Shown: piece after piece, positions 21,662 to 34,472 of the stretch | How positions within the stretch are numbered: the first letter of the stretch is position 1 | Layout: every line of letters begins with the position of its first letter | Assembly: GCF_022747945.1 (NCBI RefSeq) | Contig: NZ_JALDST010000001.1 | Span: 930,001-994,000, forward strand | Direction of reading: 5' to 3' | From: Micromonospora sp. R77 | Lineage (GTDB): Bacteria > Actinomycetota > Actinomycetes > Mycobacteriales > Micromonosporaceae | DNA: 64,000 nucleotides | Notes under the pieces: model-generated | The model's database searches: none | Told to the model about the DNA's origin: nothing | The model's input: the letters and a program-made list of their open reading frames with translations, nothing else | Position numbers and translations under genes: made by a program

Positions 21662-22714
21662 GTGACACAACAGACCTGGGACGAGGTGGGCGGTCTGCTG
21701 CCGCACGACGAGTTCCGCGCCGCCAGCGAGGCCATCGTGGCCAACATCGAGCGGGTCATCGAGGGCAAGACGGCCACCGTCCGGCTCGCCCTGGCCGTCC
21801 TGCTCGCCGAGGGCCACCTGCTCATCGAGGACGTGCCCGGCGTCGGCAAGACCAAGCTGGCCAAGGCCCTCGCCCGCTCCATCGACTGCTCGGTCCGCCG
21901 CATCCAGTTCACCCCCGACCTGCTGCCCAGCGACGTCACCGGGGTCAGCGTCTACAACCAGGAGACGCACGACTTCGAGTTCCGTCCCGGCGCGGTCTTC
22001 GCCAACCTGGTCGTCGGCGACGAGATCAACCGGGCCTCGCCGAAGACCCAGTCGGCGCTGCTGGAGTGCATGGAGGAACGACAGGTCACCGTCGACGGGG
22101 TGACCTACCAGTTGCAGACCCCGTTCATGGTGATCGCGACGCAGAACCCGATCGAGATGGAGGGGACCTACCCGCTGCCGGAGGCGCAGCGCGACCGGTT
22201 CACCGCCCGGATCGCGATGGGCTACCCGGACGTCTCGGCCGAGCTGGCCATGCTGGACGGCCACGGCGCCACCGACCCGCTGCACGAGCTGCGCCCGGTC
22301 TCCGACGCGGCGACCGTCCGCCAGCTCATCGGCCACGTCCGGCAGGTGCACGTCGCCGACGCCGTCAAGCAGTACGCCATCGACCTGGTCACCGCCACCC
22401 GGGAGGCTCCCGACCTGCGCCTCGGCGCGTCCCCGCGGGCCACCCTCCAGCTGCTGCGCACCGCCCGGGCGGTCGCCGCCCTGGAGGGCCGCGACTACGT
22501 GCTGCCCGACGACCTCCAGGCGCTGGCGGTGCCGGTGCTCGCGCACCGGATCATCCCGACCGCCGACGCCCAGCTCGCCCGGCGCACCACCGACGCGATC
22601 GTCTCCGAGTTGGTGCACCGGCTCCCGTTGCCGAACGACCGCAAGCGCTCCCCCTACGACACCCGGCCCGGCGGCGGCAACGGCCGCGGGCCGTTCGAGC
22701 CACGGAGGCCGTGA
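21662..22714 (+). CDS. MoxR-family AAA+ ATPase
   Basis: 350-residue AAA+ chaperone-like ATPase. Walker A GVGKTKLAKA is near residue 65, Walker B VVGDEINRAS near 120, and the sensor region has IATQNPIEMEGTYPLPEAQRDRF. The GTG at 21662 has GAGGAGG six bases upstream and is preferred over an ATG at 21641. MoxR proteins usually act with the DUF58 (von Willebrand-like) and transglutaminase-like proteins that follow, often in envelope or enzyme maturation. A TATACA element lies at 21624-21629. Confidence 0.92.
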   Translation: MTQQTWDEVGGLLPHDEFRAASEAIVANIERVIEGKTATVRLALAVLLAEGHLLIEDVPGVGKTKLAKALARSIDCSVRRIQFTPDLLPSDVTGVSVYNQETHDFEFRPGAVFANLVVGDEINRASPKTQSALLECMEERQVTVDGVTYQLQTPFMVIATQNPIEMEGTYPLPEAQRDRFTARIAMGYPDVSAELAMLDGHGATDPLHELRPVSDAATVRQLIGHVRQVHVADAVKQYAIDLVTATREAPDLRLGASPRATLQLLRTARAVAALEGRDYVLPDDLQALAVPVLAHRIIPTADAQLARRTTDAIVSELVHRLPLPNDRKRSPYDTRPGGGNGRGPFEPRRP

Positions 22715-22715
22715 C

Positions 22716-24014
22716 GTGCGTGCCGGGCTGCGCGGGCTGACCACCCGCGGCCGCTCCTTCCTGGCGGCCGCGGTCGCCGCCGCGGTCTCCGCCGGCATCC
22801 TCGGCGAGAAGGACCTGCTGCGGGTCGCCGTCCTGCTGGCCGTGCTGCCGCTGCTCGCCGCGGCGTACGTGGGACGCAGCCGCTACAAGCTCGCCTGCAA
22901 CCGCTCGCTGGAGCCGCACCGGGTGCCGGTCGGCGCCAGTTCCCGGGTGGTGCTGCGGCTGCAGAACCTGTCCCGGCTGCCCACCGGCACCCTGCTGCTG
23001 GAGGACCGGCTGCCGTACGCGCTGGGCAGCCGGCCCCGGGTGGTGCTGGAACGGCTCGGCGCGCACCAGGCCAGCTCGGTGGCGTACACGGTGCGGGCCG
23101 ACGTGCGCGGCCGGTACGAGGTGGGCCCCCTGGTGGTCCGCCTCACCGACCCGTTCGGGCTCTGCGAGCTCAGCCGCGCCTTTCCCAGCACCGACCACCT
23201 CACCGTCATCCCGCAGGTCACCCCCCTGCCCTCGGTCCGCCTCCCCGGGGAGTACGCGGGCAGCGGCGACAGCCGGGCCCGTTCGGTGGCGGTGCACGGC
23301 GAGGACGACGCGGCCACCCGGGAGTACCGGATGGGCGACGACCTGCGGCGGGTGCACTGGAAGTCCACGGCGCGCACCGGTGAGCTGATGGTGCGCCGCG
23401 AGGAGCAGCCGTGGGAGAGCCGCGCGACGGTGGTCCTGGACACCCGGGCGTACGGCCACCGGGGCGACGGCCCGACGGCGAGCTTCGAGTGGGCGGTCTC
23501 CGCCGCGGCCAGCATCGCGGTGCACCTGCGTCAGGCCGGTTACAAGCTGCGCCTGGTCACCGGCTCCGGGGCGGACGTGGACGCCACCGAGGCCGGCGGT
23601 GAGGGTCTGCTCCTCGACCACCTCGCCGACGTCCGGTTGGACACCAACGGTGAGATCGGCACGTTGGTGCAGCGGGTCCGGCAGCGGTCCGACGGCGGCC
23701 TGGTCATCGCCCTGTTCGGCGCGTTGAACACCGCCGAGGCCGAGCTGCTGGCCGGGCTGCGCGGCAACGGCGCCACCTGCGTGGGCTTCCTGCTGGACAG
23801 CTCCTCCTGGCTGAACCTCCCGGAGAAGGCCCGGGCCGAGGCGGACCGCCTGCACGACACCGCCGCGCTCGCCCTGCTGCAGAGCGGCTGGCGGGTGATC
23901 GGGGTCGACCACGGCGGCCGGCTGCCGGCGCTGTGGCCGCAGGCGGCCCGCGGGTCGCAGGGCTTCGCGCTGCGTGCCGCGCTCGCCGAGACCGTCGCCG
24001 GGGGCATGCGATGA
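22716..24014 (+). CDS. DUF58 domain protein
   Basis: 432 residues. Two N-terminal membrane segments (SFLAAAVAAAVSAGILG; VAVLLAVLPLLAAAYVG) precede a beta-rich region, and the DUF58 signature is seen in YRMGDDLRRVHWKSTARTGELMVRREE around 205-230. The GTG start is one base after the moxR stop. DUF58 proteins are routinely encoded with MoxR ATPases and are thought to be their partner or client; the biochemical role is unknown. Confidence 0.9.
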   Translation: MRAGLRGLTTRGRSFLAAAVAAAVSAGILGEKDLLRVAVLLAVLPLLAAAYVGRSRYKLACNRSLEPHRVPVGASSRVVLRLQNLSRLPTGTLLLEDRLPYALGSRPRVVLERLGAHQASSVAYTVRADVRGRYEVGPLVVRLTDPFGLCELSRAFPSTDHLTVIPQVTPLPSVRLPGEYAGSGDSRARSVAVHGEDDAATREYRMGDDLRRVHWKSTARTGELMVRREEQPWESRATVVLDTRAYGHRGDGPTASFEWAVSAAASIAVHLRQAGYKLRLVTGSGADVDATEAGGEGLLLDHLADVRLDTNGEIGTLVQRVRQRSDGGLVIALFGALNTAEAELLAGLRGNGATCVGFLLDSSSWLNLPEKARAEADRLHDTAALALLQSGWRVIGVDHGGRLPALWPQAARGSQGFALRAALAETVAGGMR

Positions 24015-24030
24015 CCGAAAGGGTGACCCC

Positions 24031-26492
24031 GTGACCGCAGCTCGCAACCTCGGCTTCGTCGCCGCCGCGGCGACCCTGCTGGCGGCGGCGCCGCTGTCGG
24101 CCATCTTCCAGCGCTGGACGTGGCTGGTCGAGGCGGCGATCGCGGTGGCCGTGGTGGCCGGCGCGGCGGCGCTGAGCCGGCTGGTCCGCAGCCCTCTGTG
24201 GGGTCAGGTGCTGGCCATGCTGGCCGGGCTGCTGCTGGCCCTGACCTGGATCTTCCCGAGCGGCGGCGAACTGCTCGCGTTCCTGCCCACCCCGGGCACG
24301 TTCGCCCACTTCGGGGAGCTGCTCGGCCAGTCGCTGCAGGACATGCGGACGTACGGGGTGAAGGTGCCCGACGTCACCTCGCTGCTGTTCCTGGCCGTGC
24401 TCGGGATCGGTGCGGTGGCGGTGCTGGTCGACGTGCTGAGCGTGGGGCTGCGCCGGCCGGCGCTGGCCGGACTGCCGATGCTGGCGATCTACTCGGTGCC
24501 GGTGGCGATCTACGTGGACAGTGTCCCGGCGGTGCCGTTCGTGGTGGGCGCAGCCGGCTACCTCTGGCTGCTGGTGACCGACAACGTGGACCGGGTCCGC
24601 CGGTTCGGCCGCCGGTTCACCGGGGAGGGCCGCGACGTCGACGTCTGGGAGGCCTCCCCGTTGGCGGCGGCGGGCCGGCGGCTGGCCGTGGTCGGCGTGG
24701 CGGTGGCGGTGGCGCTGCCGCTGGCGGTGCCGGGGATGACCGGCGGCCTGTTGGACACCGTCGGGGCCGGGGCGGGGGCCGGCAACGGGCGGCCGGGCCT
24801 GGGCGGCAGCCCGGGGCGGATCGACCTGTTCGCCGCGTTGAGCGGCCAGTTGAACCAGTCCGAGGTGGCCGACCTGGTCAAGGTCAGGACGACCGAGCGG
24901 AACCCGTTCTACCTGCGCTTCGGGGTCGCCGACGAGCTGCGGCCGGACGGTTTCCGGACCCGGGTGCCCAGCGGCCGGTCGGCCCGTGACCTGCCCGACC
25001 CGACGGACCAGGGCGCCCGGGGGGTGGACCGGCAGCGCTACCGGGCGACGGTGGAGGTGACGAAGAACCTCAACATGCCGCTGCTGCCGGTCTATGCCGA
25101 GCCGGTGAAGACCGACGGCCTGAACGGCAAGTGGCTGTACGACCCGAAGCTGCAGCTGGTCTTCTCCAACCGGGAGAATTCGCGGGGCAAGCGGTACTCG
25201 TTCGACTACGTCCGCTCGACGTACAGCCCGGCGGCGTTGCGCGCGGCACCCTCGCTCGCCGCCGACGACCCGTTGCTGCGCCAGCAGGTCTGGACGCCGA
25301 CGGTGCCGGAGGTCGACCGGCTGGTCAGCCGACTGGTCCGCGGCAAGCAGAACGACTACGACAAGGTCCGGGCGATCTACGACTACTTCTCGGTGGAGAA
25401 CGGCTTCTCGTACTCGCTCTCCACCCGGGGCGGGACCAGCGGCGAGGACATCACCGACTTCCTCACCAGCAAGGTGGGCTTCTGCCAGCAGTACGCCGCC
25501 GCGATGGCCTGGCTGGTCCGGCAGGCCGGCATCCCGGCCCGGGTGGCGTTCGGCTTCACCAACGGCGCCGGCGCCGACGACGGCACGTACGTGCTGACCA
25601 ACCGGAACCTGCACGCCTGGACCGAGGTCTACTTCGGCCAGATCGGTTGGGTGCCGTTCGACGCCACCCCGGCGAGCAGCGTGGCGGGTTCGGTCCGGTC
25701 GTCCTGGGCGCCGGACACCGACGCGCCGGAGGAGAACCTTCCCGTCCCGGGCAGCAGCAGCGCACCCGACGGGGTGGGCCCGTCGGCCGGTCCGGACGGC
25801 CCGGACGCCGCCGACCGGGACACCGACACCGGCCTGAGCCTGGCCGGCAGCGATCCCGCCGAGCGGGACCGGTCTGGCCGTGGTGGACGGCCGGGGCGCT
25901 GGCGCCTGCTCGCGCTGCTGGCCGTGCCGGCGCTGCGCCGGGCGGCCCGCGTCGCCGGCGGGGCAGCCGCGCCGCGCCGAAGGCCACCGTGGTGGACACG
26001 GAACCGGGCACGCCGGGCGCGGTCCGGGAGGTGTCGGTCGGTGTCACCGCCGACCGGGCCCGGGCGGACGCCCACGCCGCCTGGGACGAGCTGCTCGACA
26101 CGTTGGTGGACTTCCGCGTCCGGGTCGACCGGACGGAGACGCCCCGGGCGACGGCGGAGCGGCTGGTCCGGGAGACGCTGACCGGGGACGTCGACGCCGG
26201 CGGCGCGGTGCGGTTGCTCGGTCGGGCCGAGGAGCGGGCCCGCTACGCCCGCGATCCGCTCGGTGGTGAGGAACTGCCCCCGGCCCTGCGTGCGGTACGC
26301 GGCGCACTGGCCGGCCGGGCGGACCGGCGTACCCGACTGCTGGCAGCGGTGCTGCCGCCGTCGGTGCTGTTGCGCTGGCGCAGCGGGCTGGCCGACACGT
26401 CGACGGGCCTGGTCACCACCGCCGGTCGGCTCCGTCGCCACCTGCTGCGCTGGAGTCCACGGCGGATCCTGGCCGGCCGTCCGGCCCGCTGA
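24031..26492 (+). CDS. TgpA-like transglutaminase-domain membrane protein (apparent frameshift near C-terminus)
   Basis: Large membrane protein. Five or more N-terminal helices are followed by an extracytoplasmic domain and a transglutaminase-like core with the complete Cys-His-Asp triad (KVGFCQQYAAAM, NLHAWTEVYF, WVPFDATPAS). After residue 620 or so the frame fails: the terminal helix region (LLALLAVPAL) is mixed between frames, and the cytoplasmic DUF4129-like tail (ATVVDTEPGTPG to RRILAGRPAR) continues in another frame to 26492. The shift lies between about 25878 and 25985. The GTG start at 24031 has AAGGGTG upstream. Third member of the moxR-DUF58 trio. Confidence 0.87.
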
Positions 26493-26499
26493 CCCGCGC

Positions 26500-26536
26500 G
26501 ACGCCCGTCCGCCGGCCCACCCGGCGGGCGGGCGTC
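26500..26536 (+). terminator. Hairpin terminator after the transglutaminase gene
   Basis: A 16-bp stem (26500-26515 with 26521-26536, one G-T wobble) and a 5-nt loop begin 8 bp after the stop at 26492. The remaining 230 bp to the DUF3040 stop hold no convincing gene. Confidence 0.65.
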
Positions 26537-26767
26537 CGCGTGGGCCGAGGGCCCGGGCTGACCGGAGCGCAGGTGGACTGAAAGGAGCCGGGTGGACCGG
26601 GCGCACGGACGGACCGTCCGGTGGGTGAGCGGGTGGACCTGATCGAGGAGCACCTGCGCCGCCGGAGGACCCGGGTGGGGAGTCAGGACATGGCGACGCG
26701 GCCACGCGTACCGGAACGAATTCCGGCGGCGCGTCGCCGCGTCACCCGGCTCAGGGACGGAACGTGG

Positions 26768-27163
26768 TCAGCGGTGCCCCTCCGGGCGCTGCCGCCAGCG
26801 ATCCTCCATCCGGTCGAGGAACGACCCCCGCCGACCCGCGCGACCACGGGGACGGCGACGGCTGGTCGTGCCACCGACCACGTGCAGGTCGGGTGACTGG
26901 GACCGGCGGTGCGACTGCACCGCATAGCCCAGCGAGGCCAGCATGACGACGAAACCCGCCACCGCCAGCGGTGGCGTCTTGATCACGGCACCGTAGATCA
27001 ACAGGGCCAGACCAGCAATGACCACGGCGGCAGCGACGAGCAGGCGACGCCGCGCGTGGAAACGCGGGTCGCTGGCGCGAACGGCCGAGGCGAACTTGGG
27101 ATCCTCGGCAAGCGACCGCTCGATCTGCTCGAACAGCCGCTGCTCGTGCTCCGAGAGCGGCAC
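26768..27163 (-). CDS. DUF3040 membrane protein
   Basis: 131-residue actinobacterial protein. The DUF3040 N-terminus MPLSEHEQRLFEQIERSLAEDPKFA precedes two membrane helices (LLVAAAVVIAGLALLIYGAVI; PLAVAGFVVMLASLGYAV) and a very basic C-terminal tail. The GTG at 27163 has GGAGGAG at ideal distance. The family is common in actinobacteria and its function is unknown; the N-terminus is probably cytoplasmic. It lies immediately downstream of dinB on the same strand, with a 115-bp gap. Confidence 0.92.
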   Translation of the reverse strand: MPLSEHEQRLFEQIERSLAEDPKFASAVRASDPRFHARRRLLVAAAVVIAGLALLIYGAVIKTPPLAVAGFVVMLASLGYAVQSHRRSQSPDLHVVGGTTSRRRPRGRAGRRGSFLDRMEDRWRQRPEGHR

Positions 27164-27278
27164 GGCACTCCTCCCCGGTCACGTTGGTCGGCCCGGTCGG
27201 ACCGACAGACCGTGGCAGCCAACCGGCTGCTTACCCGCAAGTCTACGAGGGGGCTCGCGCGTCGGAAAGCGGGACGAC

Positions 27279-28541
27279 CTATGGCCGGGCCGGATTTTCG
27301 TCTCGGCGCGGATCACGCCGCCCGAGCAGACTGGCCGGACCTATGACGGACCGCCCGAATCGGGCAGCGGCGGCGTCCGCGGCCGCTTCCGCTTCCCGCC
27401 ACCCGCGCTCGGGCGCGCCGAGGGTGAGCTGGCGTGGCGTCCGGTCGGCGGCGGCGAGCCCTTCGGCGCGTACGCCGACGAGCCGGATCGGCTCGGTCGT
27501 GTCGAGAACGGTCCAGAGCGCCCAGGCAGTGTCGAAGATCTCCCGGGCGGTGTCGGTGGGCACGGAGAGGGTGCGGGACCGGCTGACCGTGCGGAAGTCG
27601 GCCAGCCGGACCTTGAGCGACACCGTCCGCCCCACCTGGCCGGCCCGGCGCAGCCGGACGCCGACCTTCTCGGCGAGGCCCAGCAGCGCCCGGCGGATCT
27701 CCCCCGGGTCCCGCACGTCGACGTCGAAGGTCACCTCGGCGCCGATCGACTTCTCGGCGTGTTCCGGGGTGACCCGCCGCGGGTCCCGCCCCCAGGCCAG
27801 CTCGTGCAGGTGCTGCGCGGCGGCGTCGCCGACCGCCCGGCGGAGCAGGCCGACGGGCGCCTCGGCCAGGTCGCCGACGGTGTTCAGCCCCATCCGGCGC
27901 AGCGTCTCGGCCGACCGCTCCCCCACCCCCCACAGCGCCGCCACCGGCAGCGGGTGCAGGAAGTCGAGCACCCGGTCGACGGGCACCACCAGCAGCCCGT
28001 CGGGTTTGGCGCGGGTGGAGCCCAGTTTCGCCACGAACTTGCTCGGCGCCACCCCCACCGAGCAGGTCAGGCGCTGCTCCTCGGCGACCCGGCGGCGGAT
28101 CAGCCGGGCGATCTCCGCCGGTGGGCCGAAGAGGCGGCGCGCACCGGACACGTCGAGGAAGGCCTCGTCCAGGGAGAGCGGCTCGACCAGCGGGGTGACG
28201 TCCCGGAAGATCTGCATCACCGCCCGGGAGGCCGCCGAGTACTGACCGAAGTCGGTCGGCAGGTAGACCGCGTGCGGGCAGAGCGCCCGGGCCCGCGCCG
28301 TGGGCATGGCGCTGCGGACGCCGTACCGGCGGGCCTCGTAGCTGGCGGAGCTGACCACGCCGCGGGGGCCGATGCCACCGACCACCACGGGCTTGCCGCG
28401 CAGCTCGGGCCGGCGCCGCACCTCGACGGAGGCGAAGAAGGCGTCCATGTCGACGTGCAGGATCGGGCAGTCGGTGTCGTCGGCGTCCGGCCCGAAGCGC
28501 GGATCACCGTCACCCCGGGGCAACGACTGGCTGCGGCCCAT
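27279..28541 (-). CDS. dinB: DNA polymerase IV (DinB, Y family)
   Basis: Error-prone translesion polymerase; 420 residues. Catalytic acids are intact: HVDMDAFFASVEVRRRPEL near residue 30 and SLDEAFLDVSG near 125. The thumb helix-hairpin-helix (LWGVGERSAETLRRMGLNTVGDLA) and little-finger domain follow. The extreme N-terminus (MGRSQSLPRGDGDPRFGPDADD) is an extension of about 20 residues seen in many actinobacterial DinB proteins. No LexA-type box is visible just upstream, unlike the mutasome operon further along. Confidence 0.96.
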   Translation of the reverse strand: MGRSQSLPRGDGDPRFGPDADDTDCPILHVDMDAFFASVEVRRRPELRGKPVVVGGIGPRGVVSSASYEARRYGVRSAMPTARARALCPHAVYLPTDFGQYSAASRAVMQIFRDVTPLVEPLSLDEAFLDVSGARRLFGPPAEIARLIRRRVAEEQRLTCSVGVAPSKFVAKLGSTRAKPDGLLVVPVDRVLDFLHPLPVAALWGVGERSAETLRRMGLNTVGDLAEAPVGLLRRAVGDAAAQHLHELAWGRDPRRVTPEHAEKSIGAEVTFDVDVRDPGEIRRALLGLAEKVGVRLRRAGQVGRTVSLKVRLADFRTVSRSRTLSVPTDTAREIFDTAWALWTVLDTTEPIRLVGVRAEGLAAADRTPRQLTLGAPERGWREAEAAADAAAARFGRSVIGPASLLGRRDPRRDENPARP

Positions 28542-28578
28542 CCCCGCAGGCTAGCCGCCGGGTCCGACAGGTTGCCCG

Positions 28579-29742
28579 TCAGCCGCTGACGACCAGCAGC
28601 GGGATGGTCATCTCGGTCGCGGTGTCCGACCCGTGGTACGCGACCAGCCGCGACTCCATCGGATGCTCGGAGCGGGTGGCCACCACCGCGTGGGTGCCCC
28701 GGCAGACCACCACCACGTCGCCGATCCGGCGCAGGTGCTCCTCGGGCACCGGCCCGAACCAGCCGGCCGCCACCAGTTCGTCCCGGGTGGTGACCCGGGC
28801 GGCGTCGCCCAGCACCGCCGACCAGGCGGCCACCACGTCGGCGGTGGCGCCCGGCGCGACGTGCAGGTAGCGGACCCGGGGCTCACCGGCGAGCACCCGC
28901 ACCCCGGCCCGCAGGCGCGGGTCGGTGTCGAAGTCGACGCGGTGCGCGGCGGGCACGTCGAGCTGGCCGTGGTCGGCGGTGACCAGCAGCGCGGCGTCGG
29001 GCGGCAGCCCGTCGACCAGCCGGGCGAGCAGCCCGTCCACCTCGGCGGCGGCGAGCCGCCAGGGGCCTGAGTCGACGCCGCTGAGGTGGCCGTGCCGGTC
29101 CAGGTCGGGGTGGTAGCCGGAGACCAGGGTGGGCCCGGCGCCGGCGGCCAGGGCGGTGAGCATCCGGGTGGCGAGGGCGTCGACGTCGGCGGCGCCCCGG
29201 TAGTCGCCGCCGCGGTTGGCGGCGAGGGTGAGGCCGCTGCCGGCGTACTCGGGGCGGCTGACCACGGTCACCGCCACCCCGGCGGCGCGGGCCCGCTCGT
29301 ACTGGGTGGGGATGGGTTGCCAGGCCAGCGGGTCCGGGTCACCGGTCCACTCGATGTGGCTGAGCACCCGGTCGGTGTCGGGGACGCGGACCTTGAACCC
29401 GAGCACGCCGTGGCCACCGGGGGCGCTGCCGGTGCCGAGGGTGACCAGGCTGGTCGGGGTGGTGGAGGGGAAGCCGGAGGTGAGCGGGACGCCGACGGTC
29501 GCGGCGAGACCCGCGAGGGTCGGGGCGTACGGGGCGGCGGTGGGGATCTGGTGCCAGCCGAGCCCGTCGACCAGCAGCACGGCGATCCGGCGTACCCCGG
29601 CCAGCCGGGGGCGCAGGCCGAGCAGGTCGACCGCGCCGGGCACGCCGAGCACCGCGAGGGCGCTGGGCAGCACGTCGGCGAGGCTGCCGCCGCCGTAGCG
29701 CGGGGCGACCGGGCGAGCGGCCCCACCACCGTTGCCGGTCAT
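28579..29742 (-). CDS. Alkaline phosphatase superfamily phosphodiesterase
   Basis: 387-residue type I phosphodiesterase/nucleotide pyrophosphatase-like enzyme. Metal and nucleophile motifs are visible: LLVDGLGWHQI with the first metal-binding aspartate, FPSTTPTSLVTLGTGSAPGGHGVLG with the nucleophile threonine, YHPDLDRHGHLSGVDS, and LLVTADHGQLDVP. No signal peptide, so likely cytoplasmic. The ATG at 29742 overlaps the stop of the methyltransferase gene upstream. The substrate (nucleotide or other phosphodiester) is not determined. Confidence 0.88.
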   Translation of the reverse strand: MTGNGGGAARPVAPRYGGGSLADVLPSALAVLGVPGAVDLLGLRPRLAGVRRIAVLLVDGLGWHQIPTAAPYAPTLAGLAATVGVPLTSGFPSTTPTSLVTLGTGSAPGGHGVLGFKVRVPDTDRVLSHIEWTGDPDPLAWQPIPTQYERARAAGVAVTVVSRPEYAGSGLTLAANRGGDYRGAADVDALATRMLTALAAGAGPTLVSGYHPDLDRHGHLSGVDSGPWRLAAAEVDGLLARLVDGLPPDAALLVTADHGQLDVPAAHRVDFDTDPRLRAGVRVLAGEPRVRYLHVAPGATADVVAAWSAVLGDAARVTTRDELVAAGWFGPVPEEHLRRIGDVVVVCRGTHAVVATRSEHPMESRLVAYHGSDTATEMTIPLLVVSG

Positions 29743-30472
29743 GCCGGCCGGCGGGCGAACAGGTGCAGCTGGGCGGCGAGGTCCCGATGGTACGGCGACC
29801 ACCCGGCCAGGGCCCGCTCCAGCTCGACCAGGGCGGCCGGCTGGCCGTCCGCCACCGCGGCGGGCAGCAGGTCGGCGAGGACGCGCACCCGTGGATCTCC
29901 TCGACGGCGAGCCCGGCGGTGGCCAGCAGCGCGGCGGCGTCGTCGGCGTCGTAGCGGCGGCGCAGGGTGTCCCGCGGAACCGGCGCTGCCGTGCGGGTCG
30001 GCGGCGAGCGCGGCGGCGGTGTCGAGGTGGCCGTTCATGGCCCGACCGAGCACGGCGGCGGCCCGGCCGGCGACCAGGACGCTGGCCGCGCCGCCGGGTC
30101 GCAGCGCGGCGGCGAGGGCGGCCACCACCGGGGCGGGGTCGTCGACGACCTCCAGCACGGAGTGCAGAGCACCAGGTCGACGGTGGCCGCCTCCACCAGC
30201 CCGGCGAGCGCGTCGCCGTCGCCCTGCAGGGCGCGTACCCGGTCGGCGACCCCGGCCTCGGCGGCCCGGCGGGTCAGCGCGGCGAGCGCGTCGGGGCTGG
30301 CGTCGACCACGGTGACCCGGTGGCCGGCCTCGGCGAGCGGGACGGCGAATCCGCCGGTGCCGCCGCCGACGTCGAGCACGGTGAGCCGGTCGCCGGCCCG
30401 GCGGTCCAGCTCGGCCGCGAGAACCGACCAGATCACGGCGGTACGGGGGGTCAGCGTTCGGGTCTGCTCCAC
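29739..30472 (-). CDS. Class I SAM-dependent methyltransferase (three apparent frameshifts)
   Basis: The N-terminal half (VEQTRTLTPRTAVIWSVL, motif I LTVLDVGGGTGGFAVPLA, then VTVVDASPDAL) is in one frame from a GTG at 30472. Motif IV is cut: VDLVLC continues as SVLEVVDDPAPVVAAL in another frame, and adding one C at about 30161-30166 restores it. Two further shifts (near 29975-29990 and 29889) are needed to pass through DTLRRRYDADDAAALLATAGLAVEEIHG into VRVLADLLPAAVADGQ. The last is repaired by one extra G in a G run. Probably a normal methyltransferase of about 245 residues; substrate unknown. Confidence 0.82.
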
Positions 30473-30504
30473 GCCGACGAGCCTAGTCACCCGCGCGGTT
30501 CCGA

Positions 30505-30684
30505 TCAGAAGTCGCCGCCCCCGGCGGGATCCTCCTCGGCGCGGGACCGCTGGGCGTTGGCCACCGGACCGTCGGTCACCTCGTACTCGCGGGTCTCCGC
30601 GTCGTGGGTCGGCGACCAGCCGGCAGCCAGCCGGGTCCGCCGGGTGTTCGCCACGCCACCGATGTATGCGCTGTTCAGGGTCAT
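30505..30684 (-). CDS. Small conserved-looking hypothetical protein (59 residues)
   Basis: A 59-residue frame starting MTLNSAYIGGVANTRRTRLA and ending EEDPAGGGDF. The ATG at 30684 has GGGGGAT 7 bp upstream. It contains AGWSPTHDAETREYEVTDGP and has normal actinobacterial codon use (third positions mostly G or C). It lies 95 bp downstream of dnaE2 on the same strand, possibly at the end of the SOS cassette. No membrane segment, cysteines or recognised domain. Function unknown. Confidence 0.7.
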   Translation of the reverse strand: MTLNSAYIGGVANTRRTRLAAGWSPTHDAETREYEVTDGPVANAQRSRAEEDPAGGGDF

Positions 30685-30779
30685 CGTTCAATCCCCCATG
30701 CCGGGCGGGCCACTCTGCCCGCGCGTGTCGGAAGTCTCCCGCTTCCCGGGGCGGGAAACCGTAATGCGGATCACTGGGC

Positions 30780-34172
<3,393 letters not shown>

Positions 34173-34235
34173 CGGTCCGCTCCTCGTGCGGCCGGTGTCA
34201 GCGCCGGTGCGGGACGGTGGGTGTCCGTTCGTCGC

Positions 34236-34331
34236 CTACGAACTTGATGGCAAAGATGAATCAGAGGGCTGGAGTCCCTGGCCGACTCGTCGGAGGTCGT
34301 CAGCGATCCATATTTGTCATCAAGTTCGTAG
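34236..34331. repeat. 96-bp element with 27-bp imperfect terminal inverted repeats
   Basis: The left end (34236-34262) and right end (34305-34331) are inverted copies. The first 14 bases, CTACGAACTTGATG, match exactly and about 24 of 27 overall. The centre is 42 bp. The ends are clearly AT-richer than their surroundings. It sits between imuB and dnaE2, 64 bp before the dnaE2 start. It has no coding capacity of its own, so it is a MITE-like repeat or a long structured RNA/regulatory element. No target-site duplication is obvious. Confidence 0.65.
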
Positions 34332-34364
34332 CGTCCGTCGGGCCGGGTCCGCCGCAGCCGACCC

Positions 34365-34472
34365 GACCGGCGCCCAGCCGCGGACCGGCACCCGGTCCGG
34401 GACCGGCGCCCAGCCACAGACCGGCGCCCAGCCATGGACCAGCGCCCAGCCATGGACCGGCGCTCAGTCATA
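34365..34472. repeat. Six-unit 18-bp tandem repeat
   Basis: Six head-to-tail 18-bp units of the form GACCGGCGCCCAGCCAYG start at 34365, 34383, 34401, 34419, 34437 and 34455. The second unit is the most diverged. The last unit contains the imuB stop codon (34464-34466), so the array may have grown from the end of imuB. No spacers, so not a CRISPR. Read on the minus strand in one frame it would repeat MAGRRS. Confidence 0.8.

Noticed and set aside
26537..26767. Possible small gene (VDLIEEHLRRRRTRVG...) between the transglutaminase terminator and DUF3040
   Set aside because: The frame overlaps the DUF3040 coding end antisense, has no ribosome site or recognisable feature, and is Arg-rich as expected of noise.
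34236..34331. LexA box for dnaE2
   Set aside because: Only half-sites (CGAAC or GTTCG) occur at each end; the GAAC-N4-GTTC spacing is absent, so dnaE2 is not given its own SOS box.
34365..34472. Short repeats as a CRISPR array
   Set aside because: Units are 18 bp and directly abutting with no spacers, and no cas genes are present.
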